Counted from the stretch's first letter, positions 34,424 to 44,028 are shown. The stretch: DNA of 64,000 bases from Corynebacterium amycolatum (GCF_016889425.1 NZ_CP069513.1:1116001-1180000), one strand, 5' to 3'. Made by a program: numbers and translations. The notes: generated by a model from the sequence alone, not told the origin.

Positions 34424-35176
34424 ATGACGAACCCAGCATCTGAAATCCGCGTCGAAGCCGACGGCGCGATTGTCACTATCACCATTGATCGAGATCATAA
34501 GCGCAACTCCCTGACTGCCGACGTGTGTCGTGAGATTGCCGACGCGGTGGAAGCTGCCGCTGAGGTTCCCGAGCAGCGCGTTATCCTGCTGCGCGGCGAA
34601 GGTCGTGCGTTCTGTGCGGGTGCTGACCTGAGCGGCCAGCATCACGACGATTCCTTCCATGAGCAGCTGCGTCGAATGCTGCGCACAATCGAGGCCAGCC
34701 GTCTGGTGGTTATTGCGGATGTGCAGGGACCGGCCGTCGGCGCTGGCATGCAGCTGGCGATGGCAGCTGATTTACGCGTCGTTGGCGATCGCGGTTGGTT
34801 TATGATTCCGCCGGTCAAGCTCGGTATCGCTGTCGATGCCTGGACTATTCGCCGCGTACGTGTACTCGTCGGCGGTGCCCGTGCCCGCACTATTTTGTTG
34901 GCGGCCGAGCGCATGGATCAGGAAGCCGCCCGCGGTTGTGGTCTGGCTTCCTACCTCGGTGGTCCGGACAAGGCTGAGGAGGTAGCGCTCCGTATCGCCA
35001 CCTATGCGCCACTGTCGCTGGCCTACCACAAGGCGGTGCTCAACGACGATGAGACGCACAGCCCGTTGAAGGACTACCAGCAGGAACTCTACGACACAGT
35101 CTGGGCTTCCGAGGATGCTGCGGAGGCATCGAAGGCGCGAGCTGAAAGGCGCGAACCAAATTTCATTGGCAAATAG
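34424..35176 (+). CDS. echA6: EchA6-like enoyl-CoA hydratase family protein, probably non-catalytic
   Basis: A 250-aa crotonase-fold protein. The first oxyanion segment GRAFCAGADLS (60-70) is present. The segment GAGMQLAMAADLRV has Gln where hydratases carry the first catalytic Glu, and the second Glu position reads Pro-Pro (MIPPVKLG). Mycobacterium EchA6 likewise lacks the catalytic residues and binds long acyl-CoA for mycolate synthesis. The following ctpE gene matches the mycobacterial order Rv0905-Rv0908, which supports orthology. Role is inferred. Confidence 0.8.
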   Translation: MTNPASEIRVEADGAIVTITIDRDHKRNSLTADVCREIADAVEAAAEVPEQRVILLRGEGRAFCAGADLSGQHHDDSFHEQLRRMLRTIEASRLVVIADVQGPAVGAGMQLAMAADLRVVGDRGWFMIPPVKLGIAVDAWTIRRVRVLVGGARARTILLAAERMDQEAARGCGLASYLGGPDKAEEVALRIATYAPLSLAYHKAVLNDDETHSPLKDYQQELYDTVWASEDAAEASKARAERREPNFIGK

Positions 35177-35217
35177 TTCGAATAGGTTCAGCAATTAGGC
35201 GAATAGGGTAGGCAGTC

Positions 35218-37671
35218 ATGGGCTCGTGGAAAACTCCCGACAGCGGTCTTACTCAACAGCAGGTCCAGCAACGCATCGAGTTGGGGCACGTCAACGAGCT
35301 GCCGCCAACATCCGGGCGCAGTGTGTGGGACATCATCCGTGCCAATGTGTTTACCCGGATTAACGGTATTCTCGCTGTGTTATTCGCAGTCGTGCTCTAT
35401 ACCGGCTCAATCGTCAACGGTGCCTTTGGTCTGCTGATTATCGCCAACTCTATCGTCGGCATCATCCAAGAACTGCGTGCCAAGCGCACACTGGACAAGC
35501 TCTCCATTGTCGGCCGCGCAAAGCCCATGGTCATTCGCGACGGAGAGCCGGCTCGCGAGATCGACCGCGAGTCCGTCGTTCTCGACGATCTCATCGAGGT
35601 CGGTCCCGGCGACCAAATCGTCGTTGACGGTATTCTCCGCTACGCCTCTGACGTGGCCGTCGATGAATCCTCTCTCACCGGTGAATCCGATGCCGTCGAT
35701 AAGAGCGTTGGGGACATGGTCTACTCGGGTTCCTCGGTCGTGGTGGGGTCGGCGCGATATCAGGCCACCAAAGTGGGCAAGGAGGCTTACGCCGCCAAGC
35801 TCGCAGCTGAGGCCAACAAGTTCACGCTGACTGATTCCCAGCTCTTCCGCGGCATCAACAAGATCCTGACCTACATTTCTTGGATTCTCATTCCCGTCGG
35901 CGCTCTGGCAATCTATACGCAGCTCTTTGTTGCCGGCGATGATCTCAATGATGCGCTACTGGGGATGGTCGCCACGCTGGTGCCCATGGTTCCTGAGGGG
36001 CTTGTTCTCATGACCACCATCGCATTTGCCCTCGGCGTGGTGCGCTTGGGGCGGCATCGAGTGCTGGTCAATGAGTTGCCCGCCATCGAAGGTCTCGCGC
36101 GCGTTGACACCGTGTGCGTCGACAAAACTGGCACACTCACCGAAAACGCGATGCAGCTGGTAGAAGTCGATATCGTATCGGGTGACGGTACTTCCCGCGA
36201 TGAGCTCGACGCTGTGCTCATCAATCTTTGCAAGCTCGACGATCGCCCCAACGCAACGGCTCGCGCACTACTCGATGGGCTTGCGGACGCAGGGGACGTC
36301 GTAAAGCATGAGCAGACCGAAACCCGCCCCTTCACTTCAGCGAATAAGTGGTCGGCGCTGACGTATCACGGCGGTGCGACGTGGGTTTTCGGCGCGCCCG
36401 ATGTGCTTGTCGACGACTCCGCGGTCGGCATGCAGAAAGCTCGGCAGCTTATGGAGGAAGGACTTCGTGTGCTCCTGCTTGCGCGGACCTCAGTTGGGGC
36501 AGATGGCCTGCCCGGCGGTGCGCTGCGGAAGAGTGGCGAGGTGGAGTTGGAGCCGGTCGCACTTGTCGTGCTAGGGCAGAAGGTGCGTTCAGATGCGGCG
36601 GACACGGTGGCCTACTTCTATGAAGAAGGTGTCGAGGTCAAGGTCATTTCTGGTGACAATGACCGCTCCGTGGGGGCTGTTGCACGTGAGCTGGAAATGC
36701 AGGGGGCTAACAACCCTGTCGATGCTTCTGAGCTTCCGGCGAGCCGCGATGATGGTAGCGAAGCTAAGAGCGCCGAGATTCGCGATGAATTTGCAGACAT
36801 TGTGGAGTCGCGGCAGATCTTTGGCCGTGTCACGGCGGAGAATAAGCGCGATATGGTCCATGCGCTGCAGTCGCGCGGACATCATGTGGCGATGACCGGT
36901 GACGGTGTCAATGATGTGCTGGCGCTGAAAGCGGCGAATCTGGGCGTGGCTATGGGCGATGGGGCGCCGGCGACACGTTCGGTTGCGCAGTTGGTGCTGT
37001 TGGATAATCGCTTCGCCGTGATGCCGATGATTGTGGCGGAGGGGCGTCGCGTCATTGGCAATATCGAGCGTGTGGCCAACCTCTTTTTGACGAAGACCAT
37101 CTACTCGGTGGTATTGGCGCTGGCTGTGGGGCTGTGGGGGATGGATTATCCATTCGAGCCGATTCATGTGACCATTACGGGCTGGTTCACGATTGGAATC
37201 CCGGCCTTCGTGCTGTCGTTGGCTCCTAACTTGGAGCGTGCGCGCGATGGTTTCGTGCGGCGCGTGTTGCGCTTAGCGATACCGGCGGGCATCACGGTGG
37301 GGTTGTTGACCTTCATATTTTGGTTGTGGGCAAACCCGGGAGTCGACGCCGGCGATGCGGCACGAGGGGAGGCGTCCACCGCGACCCTCATTGTGCTGAT
37401 TGTTTCGGCATTTTGGGTCTTGGTGGTCGTGGCTAGGCCATACACCTGGTGGAAGGTTCTGTTGCTGGCGGTGTCGGCAGGAGCGTACCTGTTTATTTTC
37501 TCGGTTCGATCAGTGGCTTCAGTGCTTAATCTGTACTGGGTGGGGCGGGAGCTGTTGATTCCTGCGCTGATTGTGGGCGCCATCGGTGCGGTCATTATCG
37601 AGGCGCTGTGGTGGTGGCGTCAGAGTAAGCCATTGCCGGAAGAAGTGGAGAATACGAGCATAACAGCGTAA
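35218..37671 (+). CDS. ctpE: P-type cation ATPase CtpE
   Basis: An 817-aa membrane pump. LTGES (about 152-156), the phosphorylated DKTGTLT (about 302-308) and TGDGVNDVLALK (about 560-571) are visible. Roughly ten membrane helices fit: two pairs near the N-terminus and six at the C-terminus. In mycobacteria CtpE takes up calcium; that ion is inferred from orthology. It starts 41 nt after echA6. Confidence 0.9.
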   Translation: MGSWKTPDSGLTQQQVQQRIELGHVNELPPTSGRSVWDIIRANVFTRINGILAVLFAVVLYTGSIVNGAFGLLIIANSIVGIIQELRAKRTLDKLSIVGRAKPMVIRDGEPAREIDRESVVLDDLIEVGPGDQIVVDGILRYASDVAVDESSLTGESDAVDKSVGDMVYSGSSVVVGSARYQATKVGKEAYAAKLAAEANKFTLTDSQLFRGINKILTYISWILIPVGALAIYTQLFVAGDDLNDALLGMVATLVPMVPEGLVLMTTIAFALGVVRLGRHRVLVNELPAIEGLARVDTVCVDKTGTLTENAMQLVEVDIVSGDGTSRDELDAVLINLCKLDDRPNATARALLDGLADAGDVVKHEQTETRPFTSANKWSALTYHGGATWVFGAPDVLVDDSAVGMQKARQLMEEGLRVLLLARTSVGADGLPGGALRKSGEVELEPVALVVLGQKVRSDAADTVAYFYEEGVEVKVISGDNDRSVGAVARELEMQGANNPVDASELPASRDDGSEAKSAEIRDEFADIVESRQIFGRVTAENKRDMVHALQSRGHHVAMTGDGVNDVLALKAANLGVAMGDGAPATRSVAQLVLLDNRFAVMPMIVAEGRRVIGNIERVANLFLTKTIYSVVLALAVGLWGMDYPFEPIHVTITGWFTIGIPAFVLSLAPNLERARDGFVRRVLRLAIPAGITVGLLTFIFWLWANPGVDAGDAARGEASTATLIVLIVSAFWVLVVVARPYTWWKVLLLAVSAGAYLFIFSVRSVASVLNLYWVGRELLIPALIVGAIGAVIIEALWWWRQSKPLPEEVENTSITA

Positions 37672-37818
37672 ATGGGGGGGGTAGTAAAAGGTCTCCTCAA
37701 GTATGCAGGTAATGGCGTTTTTGGGGGTGCCTTAAGGCTCGCTGAGAAGTGGTTAGTCGCATTTAACTTCTTTGCTAACTGTGTTCCAGGTAACTTTGTT
37801 TCAACACCTAATGAAAAG

Positions 37819-37834
37819 TGTGGTGCATGGCACA
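37819..37834. promoter_or_regulatory. Candidate GlxR site upstream of mctBC
   Basis: TGTGGTGCATGGCACA is a near-perfect palindrome close to the GlxR consensus (TGTGA-N6-TCACA, with symmetrical A-to-G changes). It is 67 nt before mctB. mctBC in C. glutamicum is controlled by RamA and RamB; a G-run (TGGGGGGGG, 37673-37681) of RamA type also lies upstream. Confidence 0.45.
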
Positions 37835-37900
37835 CCAGTAGGGTGGCTGTGCTGAACCCCATTACGAACACCTGCATAACTTCCTGGAAAGGATTAGCCC

Positions 37901-38278
37901 GTGTCCGCAACTCCTATGCCGACAGGCCGGCATAAGCCACAGGCGGCTGAGTACCGCTACGTGCAAGACTCAGCGCAGTTCCAAGAGCTCCGCTCTACAT
38001 TCCGTTCATTCGCTATCCCGATGACCGTTGCAGGTCTGGTGTGGTACATCGCATTCGTTCTGTTTGCGACGTTTGCGCCGGACCTCATGGCAACTCCCGT
38101 ACTGGGCAACATCAACCTGGGCATTGTCCTTGGTCTGCTCCAGTTCGTGACCACCTTCGCCATCACTTGGGTGTACATCAACTTCGCCAACAAGAAGCTT
38201 GAGCCGATGCAGGCAGAGCTGCGCGAGGCACTGGAAAGCGGAGAAATCGCTGAAATCGTCGCAAAGAAGGAGGCATAG
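37901..38278 (+). CDS. mctB: Small membrane subunit MctB (DUF485)
   Basis: A 125-aa protein with two membrane helices (about 47-68 and 79-101) and the DUF485 pattern FRSFAIPMTVAGLVWYI, typical of the small partner of acetate/pyruvate symporters. GTG start after GGAAAGGA. It ends 2 nt before mctC. The name follows the C. glutamicum pair. Confidence 0.87.
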   Translation: MSATPMPTGRHKPQAAEYRYVQDSAQFQELRSTFRSFAIPMTVAGLVWYIAFVLFATFAPDLMATPVLGNINLGIVLGLLQFVTTFAITWVYINFANKKLEPMQAELREALESGEIAEIVAKKEA

Positions 38279-38280
38279 AC

Positions 38281-39933
38281 ATGCTGACCAGTTTCTTTGC
38301 TGCAGATGACACTGCAGCAGCAGGTAACCCGATTCTCAACATCGCGGTCTTCGTCGCCTTCATTGTTGCGACCATGTTCATCGTTACTCGCGTGGGCAAG
38401 GGCGGAAACAAGGGAGCATCGGACTTCTACACCGGTGGTGCACAGTTCTCCGGTACCCAAAACGGTCTCGCCATTGCAGGTGACTACCTCTCGGCGGCTT
38501 CCTTCCTCGGTATCGTCGGCGCCATTGCGCTGACTGGTTACGATGGATTCCTGTACTCCATCGGCTTCTTCGTCGCTTGGCTCGTCGCGCTGCTGCTGGT
38601 TGCAGAGCCGCTGCGAAACGTCGGTAAGTTCACCATGGCCGACGTGCTGTCATTCCGTCTTAAGCAGCGTCCGGTCCGTACCGCAGCTGCTATCTCCACT
38701 CTCGCAGTGACCCTGTTCTACCTCATCGCGCAGATGGCCGGTGCAGGTTCCCTGGTCGCCGTGCTGCTCAACATTCATGACTCCACTCAGCAGTCCATCG
38801 TTGTCGCAGTCGTTGGCATCATCATGGTTGCCTACGTTCTCATCGGTGGCATGAAGGGCACCACTTACGTGCAGATGATTAAGGCCGTCCTGCTGGTCGG
38901 TGCTGTCATCATCATGACCCTGATCATTCTGGTGGGTGTTAAGGGCAACTTCTCTCAGCTACTGCAGGACGCAGTGGACATGCACGCGAGCTCGGACTAC
39001 ATCGCCGAGAAGGGCTACGAAGCCTCCGCCATTCTTGAGCCGGGTCTGAAGTACGGCGGCTCCTTCGTCCAGCAGCTGGACTTCATCTCGCTAGGCCTGG
39101 CACTGGTTCTCGGTGTTGCTGGTCTGCCTCACGTGCTCATGCGCTTCTACACGGTGCCGACCGCAAAGGAAGCTCGTAAGTCCGTGACTTGGGCAATCAT
39201 CCTCATCGGTGGCTTCTACCTGTTGACCCTGGTGCTCGGCTACGGTGCTGCTGCGCTCGTCGGCCCGGACCGCATCACGGCCGCGCCGGGCGGAGCCAAC
39301 GCTGCCGCTCCGCTGCTGGCCTTCGAAATCGGTGGCTCCATCTTCATGGCAGTGGTCTCCGCAGTGGCGTTCGCTACCGTGCTGGCAGTGGTCGCTGGTC
39401 TGGCAATTACCGCTTCCGCTTCTGTCGGCCAGGACCTCTACCAGGCCGTGATCCGCAAGGGACAGGCAACGGAAGCCGAGCAGGTTCGCGTCTCCCGCAT
39501 CACCGTTATCGTGCTGGGTGTTGTCTCCATTATCCTCGGCATCCTGGCCATGGGGCAGAACGTCGCCTTCCTGGTGTCACTGGCCTTCGCAGTGGCCGCA
39601 TCCGCAAACGTTCCAACCATCCTGATGTCCCTGTTCTGGAAGCGCTTCAACACCGCAGGCGCAGTTGCCTCCATGTACACCGGTGTCATCGCCTCGCTGG
39701 TTCTGATTATCTTCTCCCCGGCAGTTTCTGGCAGCGAGTCCTCGATGATTCCGTCCGTTGACTTCTCCTGGTTCCCGCTGACCTCGCCGGGTCTGCTCGC
39801 AATCCCGCTGGCGTTCTTGGCTGGCATCATCGCCACCTACATGGGCAAGCCGGATAACTTCGATGACCTGGCAGCTGAGATGGAAGTTCGCTCCCTGACC
39901 GGTGTCGGTACCGAGGCTGCGGTTGATCACTAA
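38281..39933 (+). CDS. mctC: Monocarboxylate/sodium symporter MctC
   Basis: A 550-aa sodium:solute symporter (SSS) for pyruvate, acetate and propionate in C. glutamicum. About 13 hydrophobic helices. Family stretches: SDFYTGGAQFSGTQNGLAIAGDYLSAASFLG shortened here to GDYLSAASFLG, LPHVLMRFYTVPTAKEARKS and VAGLAITASASVGQDLY. Codon use is strongly biased, suggesting high expression. Confidence 0.93.
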   Translation: MLTSFFAADDTAAAGNPILNIAVFVAFIVATMFIVTRVGKGGNKGASDFYTGGAQFSGTQNGLAIAGDYLSAASFLGIVGAIALTGYDGFLYSIGFFVAWLVALLLVAEPLRNVGKFTMADVLSFRLKQRPVRTAAAISTLAVTLFYLIAQMAGAGSLVAVLLNIHDSTQQSIVVAVVGIIMVAYVLIGGMKGTTYVQMIKAVLLVGAVIIMTLIILVGVKGNFSQLLQDAVDMHASSDYIAEKGYEASAILEPGLKYGGSFVQQLDFISLGLALVLGVAGLPHVLMRFYTVPTAKEARKSVTWAIILIGGFYLLTLVLGYGAAALVGPDRITAAPGGANAAAPLLAFEIGGSIFMAVVSAVAFATVLAVVAGLAITASASVGQDLYQAVIRKGQATEAEQVRVSRITVIVLGVVSIILGILAMGQNVAFLVSLAFAVAASANVPTILMSLFWKRFNTAGAVASMYTGVIASLVLIIFSPAVSGSESSMIPSVDFSWFPLTSPGLLAIPLAFLAGIIATYMGKPDNFDDLAAEMEVRSLTGVGTEAAVDH

Positions 39934-40006
39934 TAACCACTGAGTCCTTGGCTGGCAGCGCTGCCCGAACAGCTCAGCCAATCTCAATTAACTGAATAGA
40001 CAAATG

Positions 40007-40044
40007 CAAAGGCCCCGTTATCGTCACTGGTAGCGGGGCCTTTG
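40007..40044 (+). terminator. Terminator of mctBC
   Basis: CAAAGGCCCCG pairs with CGGGGCCTTTG across a 17-nt loop, ending in TTTG. Confidence 0.85.
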
Positions 40045-40212
40045 TGGTGGGCGCGGGGTCGTCGTCAAGCATGTGCGAATCAGTGCATGATAGTTAATGG
40101 ACGGGGCTGTTGCCCTAGCTCTGCAGGGGCTCGCGGAAGCGAGCTCGGAGTCTTAGATATAAGGTGGGAAGGTAACAATCTGGTTTGCCCCACCGCAATA
40201 ATTGGAGTGTGT

Positions 40213-41385
40213 ATGACTGACAATTCTGGCGCTTCTGAGAACAACAATTCTTTCCGTAGCGCCCTGCATGATGAGCACGTAAGCCTTGGCGCAGAAATGC
40301 GCAATGTTGGTGGCTACGAAGTGCCGTTCCGCTACTCTTCGGAAATTGCAGAGCACAACGCAGTGCGTGAGGCCGTTGGTGTTTTCGACCTGTCGCTAAT
40401 GGGTATCATCCGCGTCACTGGTGAGGATGCGGCGGCGTTCCTTGCACACTCCCTGATTTCGGCAATCAAGCCGCTGGCGTTGGGTCGTGCCAAGTACACC
40501 ATGATTGTGCAGGAAGACGGCGGCATTATTGATGACCTCATCATTTACCGTCTCGGTAGTCACGAATTCATGCTGGTGCAGAATGCCGCAGCCGCTGAAG
40601 ATGTGTACTCGACGCTGCGCGAGCGCGTTGGTGGCTACAACGTCCAGGTTGAGCGCATGAATGACAAGAATGTGCTCCTGGCCATTCAGGGGCCGAAGGC
40701 TGCGAAGCTTCTGCGCCGTCTGCTGCCGCAGGATCTGCACGCGACCCTCGATGGCATGAATTACTACTCTTGCACCCTGCTCGAGGTCGCAGGTGTGGAA
40801 ATGATTGTCGCCCGAACCGGCTACACCGGTGAGGACGGCTTCGAGATCTTCCCGCCGGCTGACCGCGCCGTCGAAGTCTGGCGTGCAATCATTGCAGCAG
40901 GTGGCAAGGTGGAAAATCCGGAGGATCCGGCTGACAACGGCGCTGACCTCGGCCTGCTGCCGTGTGGTCTGGCCTGCCGCGACACCCTACGTCTTGAGGC
41001 CGGTATGCCGCTCTATGGCTACGAGCTGACTCGAGACCGCACTCCGCTGGAGGCCGGCCTGAAGTCCATCATGGGGCCGACCAAGGGGCAGTTTATTGGG
41101 CGAAATGCCCTGATTAACCGTCCGCAGTCGAAGGAGCTGCTGGTTGGTCTGCGTTTCTCCGGCGATGAAGCTCCGAAGCGTGGCACCAAGCTCATTGATG
41201 CGGAAGGTAACGAGGTTGGTGTGCTGACTTCCGCCAAGGTGTCGCCGACTTTGGGCTACCCCATCGGTTTTGCATACGTTCAGCGTTGGCAGTCCTCCAC
41301 TGGCACTGAGCTAACCGTCGAAGGCGCCGACATTACCGCTACCGTCGTGCCGACGCCGTTCTACAACCGTCGTCACCGCAAGTAG
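40213..41385 (+). CDS. gcvT: Aminomethyltransferase (glycine cleavage T protein)
   Basis: A 390-aa folate-dependent enzyme that takes the aminomethyl group from lipoyl-H protein. Visible: LHDEHVSLGAEMRNVGGYEVPFRY reduced to its start, HNAVREAVGVFDLS, ARTGYTGEDGFEI, LEAGMPLYGYEL. ATG 40213 has TTGGAG upstream. No gcvH, gcvP or lip gene lies in the window, so either partners are elsewhere or the protein has another folate role. Confidence 0.9.
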   Translation: MTDNSGASENNNSFRSALHDEHVSLGAEMRNVGGYEVPFRYSSEIAEHNAVREAVGVFDLSLMGIIRVTGEDAAAFLAHSLISAIKPLALGRAKYTMIVQEDGGIIDDLIIYRLGSHEFMLVQNAAAAEDVYSTLRERVGGYNVQVERMNDKNVLLAIQGPKAAKLLRRLLPQDLHATLDGMNYYSCTLLEVAGVEMIVARTGYTGEDGFEIFPPADRAVEVWRAIIAAGGKVENPEDPADNGADLGLLPCGLACRDTLRLEAGMPLYGYELTRDRTPLEAGLKSIMGPTKGQFIGRNALINRPQSKELLVGLRFSGDEAPKRGTKLIDAEGNEVGVLTSAKVSPTLGYPIGFAYVQRWQSSTGTELTVEGADITATVVPTPFYNRRHRK

Positions 41386-41469
41386 GGGAGCCCGCTTGTT
41401 CGGCCGCGTTGTGGCGAGCCGAAGTTTCGTTCAGGCTTGCCACAGCCTGAGCGATTCTGCAATCACAAG

Positions 41470-41500
41470 AATCCGCTGCAGTATTGTTGCAGCGGATTTT
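41470..41500 (+). terminator. Terminator of gcvT
   Basis: AATCCGCTGCA pairs perfectly with TGCAGCGGATT, loop GTATTGT, followed by TTGGTGTTTT. Confidence 0.85.
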
Positions 41501-41573
41501 GGTGTTTTAGGGCGAGCTAGCGCACCTTACCTAATGAGTACCAAGCCGACGAACCTCGCCGCCCGAGACGAAC

Positions 41574-42203
41574 CTAGCGGAACAGACCGGTGAGCCCTTG
41601 ATTATCTTCGCTTGGCTGCTCTTCTTGCTCTGATTCCGATTCCGTCGGCTCGCCGGAGGTTGTCGGAGTCGTTGAAGTAGTGGGCGGCGTGGATGCATCA
41701 GAGGTCGTCGAGCTCTCCGTCTCACTCGTCTCCGTTGTGCTCTCGCTCGGAGCCGTCGGCTCAGGTTCCTGAGGCTGTGGCTCAGAGGTCGTTGGAGTAG
41801 TGGAGATCCACATTTGCTGCGATGTCGGGTCCGCGGAGGTCTGCTGCAGCACCGTCCACACTTCCTGCCCGCCGACCTGTGCGCATTCAAGATCCTGGCC
41901 GTTGGCGCTCATTCGTATCTCGCCGATCTGGTTCGGGCACAGCTGCCCAATGCGCGGCGTGCCGCCTTCTCGAACCTTTGGCCCGGTCGTCGTCGGCGAG
42001 CTTGTTGTCGACACCGTAGTAAGCAAGCTTGACGACGAGGTTTGCGTCGCCGCAACCTCCTCGCTTTCGCCGTTGGCGCAGCTGGTGGCAGTGGCTGCGA
42101 AAGTGAGGAAGCTGCAGGCCAGCGCCAGGTGCCGGCGGTTCTTGCACCGGCGGACAGTGAGTTGAGGGTGTTGTACGGTTGACAGCTGAGTTCGCGTATT
42201 CAC
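41574..42203 (-). CDS. Putative lipoprotein with Ser/Thr/Pro/Glu-rich tail
   Basis: A ~209-aa exported protein of unknown function. From GTG 42203 the N-terminus is basic, then hydrophobic, then a lipobox-like ATSC. A short central domain contains two cysteines (GQLCPNQ, DLECAQ) and VWTVLQQT. The last ~90 residues are a low-complexity Thr/Ser/Pro/Glu tail, likely spanning the cell wall. An in-frame upstream ATG (42287) would hide the signal peptide. Confidence 0.6.
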   Translation of the reverse strand: MNTRTQLSTVQHPQLTVRRCKNRRHLALACSFLTFAATATSCANGESEEVAATQTSSSSLLTTVSTTSSPTTTGPKVREGGTPRIGQLCPNQIGEIRMSANGQDLECAQVGGQEVWTVLQQTSADPTSQQMWISTTPTTSEPQPQEPEPTAPSESTTETSETESSTTSDASTPPTTSTTPTTSGEPTESESEQEEQPSEDNQGLTGLFR

Positions 42204-42482
42204 ATCCAGCTCACTTTCTGGGCTTCTCGGGCCTGTTTCGCGTGGTTTATTCTCGGCTTTCTGGGTCGGCGTCTCCTGAAAAACCACTGGGGGGAGCCAG
42301 CTGTAGGTTTACTTGCCGAGTTACTGGCATGGAAGGAGCTAGCATCCAATAGATAGGTTGATTCAACCGGCAACTATACAGTCGACTTTTCGATTTGCAT
42401 ACTAGATGCTTCTAACCGTGGCAGAGCGGGTGCGGCCAGAATCGAGAATTCGTCTGCGAAGCTATAAGTGATTTTTGATAGC

Positions 42483-43070
42483 ATGTGCCCGATGAAACAG
42501 CGCATCTCGAATCGATTCTCCGTAAAGAGTAATGCGGATCTGTTCGCTCGACGCAGTGGTGCGTGGATGCTGGATTCGTTCCTTGTAGGAATCTTTGTTG
42601 CCATCATTGTGGCACTTGGCAAACTTGCGTGGGAAGCAGCCACGGCGAGCTGGGCGCTGCCGAGCCCGCCAGAGTTCAGAATTTTGTATGGTGCCATTTT
42701 CCCAGTTGTCTTTTTCATTGTGCGCGTGGTTGCAGAGGCACGCGGTGAACAGACGTTTGGGAAAAGCTCATTTTTGCTACACGTTGAGCCAGCGTGGAAA
42801 GTAGACTCTGGGGCGACTCCGTTCGAAGCCGCTCAGCCAGAGGGAACATCGGAGCTCGAGTCAGGAGACGATTCTTGGCGCGGAGGTTGGCAGGCGGCGG
42901 TACGTAATTGCTACCTATTGTTGATGATTTTCTTGCTTACGGATTTGGAGCCAATCGTTAGACTGTTTTTTGGTGTCCTGATGATTTGGGTTGCTGTTTG
43001 CCGCTGGCACCCATTCGACTGGTTGGCAGGAAAACGCGTCGTTGTTGAAAAAGGGCGTAGCGAGCGCTAG
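42483..43070 (+). CDS. RDD-family membrane protein
   Basis: A ~195-aa protein with three likely helices. The RDD pattern is visible as FARRSGAWMLDSFLV near the N-terminus, and GEQTFGKSSF later matches the family's second conserved stretch. An acidic insertion of ~35 residues (PFEAAQPEGTSELESGDD) precedes the last helix. Function unknown. Start uncertain between ATG 42483 and ATG 42492; neither has a clear RBS. Confidence 0.65.
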   Translation: MCPMKQRISNRFSVKSNADLFARRSGAWMLDSFLVGIFVAIIVALGKLAWEAATASWALPSPPEFRILYGAIFPVVFFIVRVVAEARGEQTFGKSSFLLHVEPAWKVDSGATPFEAAQPEGTSELESGDDSWRGGWQAAVRNCYLLLMIFLLTDLEPIVRLFFGVLMIWVAVCRWHPFDWLAGKRVVVEKGRSER

Positions 43071-43084
43071 CGTTCGAGCAAGCG

Positions 43085-43951
43085 TCAGGCCCTGGCCTTT
43101 TCCTCCTCGGCCTCAACCTCAGCGTTGAATTCTCGTTTAGAGGACTGCCACTGGTCTTCAGTCATGCCGATACGCCAATAGCCAGAGATTGAAACGTCCT
43201 TCTTCGGGACCTCAGATTCAACGAAGAGGAAGCGACGCAGTTCCTTAATCATCTCGGCGACACCGTGGATGAACCAGCTAGTTTCCTTATCCTCTGGAAT
43301 ACCCGCCTCGCGCACCGTGCGGGATAGCTCTGTGCCGTGGGTTGCGCCGTTGCGGAGAACCCAATGGATTTCCACGCCCTCTCGGGTTGGGAGCTCAAAC
43401 TTGCGATCTTCGGCTTCGACTTCGATGTATGCGGTTGCAGTCGTGCCTTCTGGGAGGTGCTTCAGTCCGGCGCTGATCGCTGGTGCTGCGGACTCATCGC
43501 CGGCGAGTACAAAGTGTTCATATTCTGCCGCAGGCCCCCACGCGCCACCTGGCCCTAAGAAGCCAAGCTTGTCTCCGACTTCAGCTACCCGTGCCCAAGG
43601 CCCAGCCAGGCCGGAATCGCCGTGGGTGACGAAGTCGACATCGAAGTCGCCCGTTTCGGAGTCCAGATTAATCAGAGTGTAGGTGCGGGTGATTGGCAGT
43701 TTATCTCTCGGCTGTTCGGCGCGAATTTGCGCAATATCGAACGGCCAGGAGTAATCAGCTTCCTCTGGCACAAACAGTAACTTGATGTAATGGTCGGTAA
43801 ATTCCAGCTCCTTGCCCACAAATGCAGGCGAGTTCATGCTCAAACGAACAAGGTCTGGAGAGATCTGGCGACGTCCAATAACTGTTGCCTCATGTGCCTT
43901 ACGGGGCTTACGCTTCGGTGCTGCTTTAGCTAGGTCAGCCATAGTTGTCAC
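43085..43951 (-). CDS. Siderophore-interacting protein (flavin ferric reductase)
   Basis: A 288-aa cytoplasmic FAD-binding reductase of the ViuB/SIP family, which frees iron from imported ferri-siderophore. FAD motif RTYTLIN (about 92-98), the VTHGDSGLAGPWA stretch, and LAGDESAAPAIS of the NAD(P)H-binding part are visible. A DtxR-type box lies at 44010-44028 upstream. No transporter adjoins it. Confidence 0.9.
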   Translation of the reverse strand: MTTMADLAKAAPKRKPRKAHEATVIGRRQISPDLVRLSMNSPAFVGKELEFTDHYIKLLFVPEEADYSWPFDIAQIRAEQPRDKLPITRTYTLINLDSETGDFDVDFVTHGDSGLAGPWARVAEVGDKLGFLGPGGAWGPAAEYEHFVLAGDESAAPAISAGLKHLPEGTTATAYIEVEAEDRKFELPTREGVEIHWVLRNGATHGTELSRTVREAGIPEDKETSWFIHGVAEMIKELRRFLFVESEVPKKDVSISGYWRIGMTEDQWQSSKREFNAEVEAEEEKARA

Positions 43952-44009
43952 TGTCCTTCAACAAGTTTTTGGGCTGTTATGTACTGCCGGAAGTCTACAC
44001 GCCATACGA

Positions 44010-44028
44010 TTAGGTAAGCCTAACACAA
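44010..44028. promoter_or_regulatory. DtxR iron box
   Basis: TTAGGTAAGCCTAACACAA matches the DtxR consensus TTAGGTTAGSCTAACCTAA at 15 or more of 19 positions. It lies about 60 nt upstream of the siderophore-interacting protein start and implies repression in iron-replete cells. Confidence 0.75.

Noticed and set aside
40045..40212. Possible glycine riboswitch before gcvT
   Set aside because: No aptamer-like pairing or conserved GGAGA-type core could be traced.
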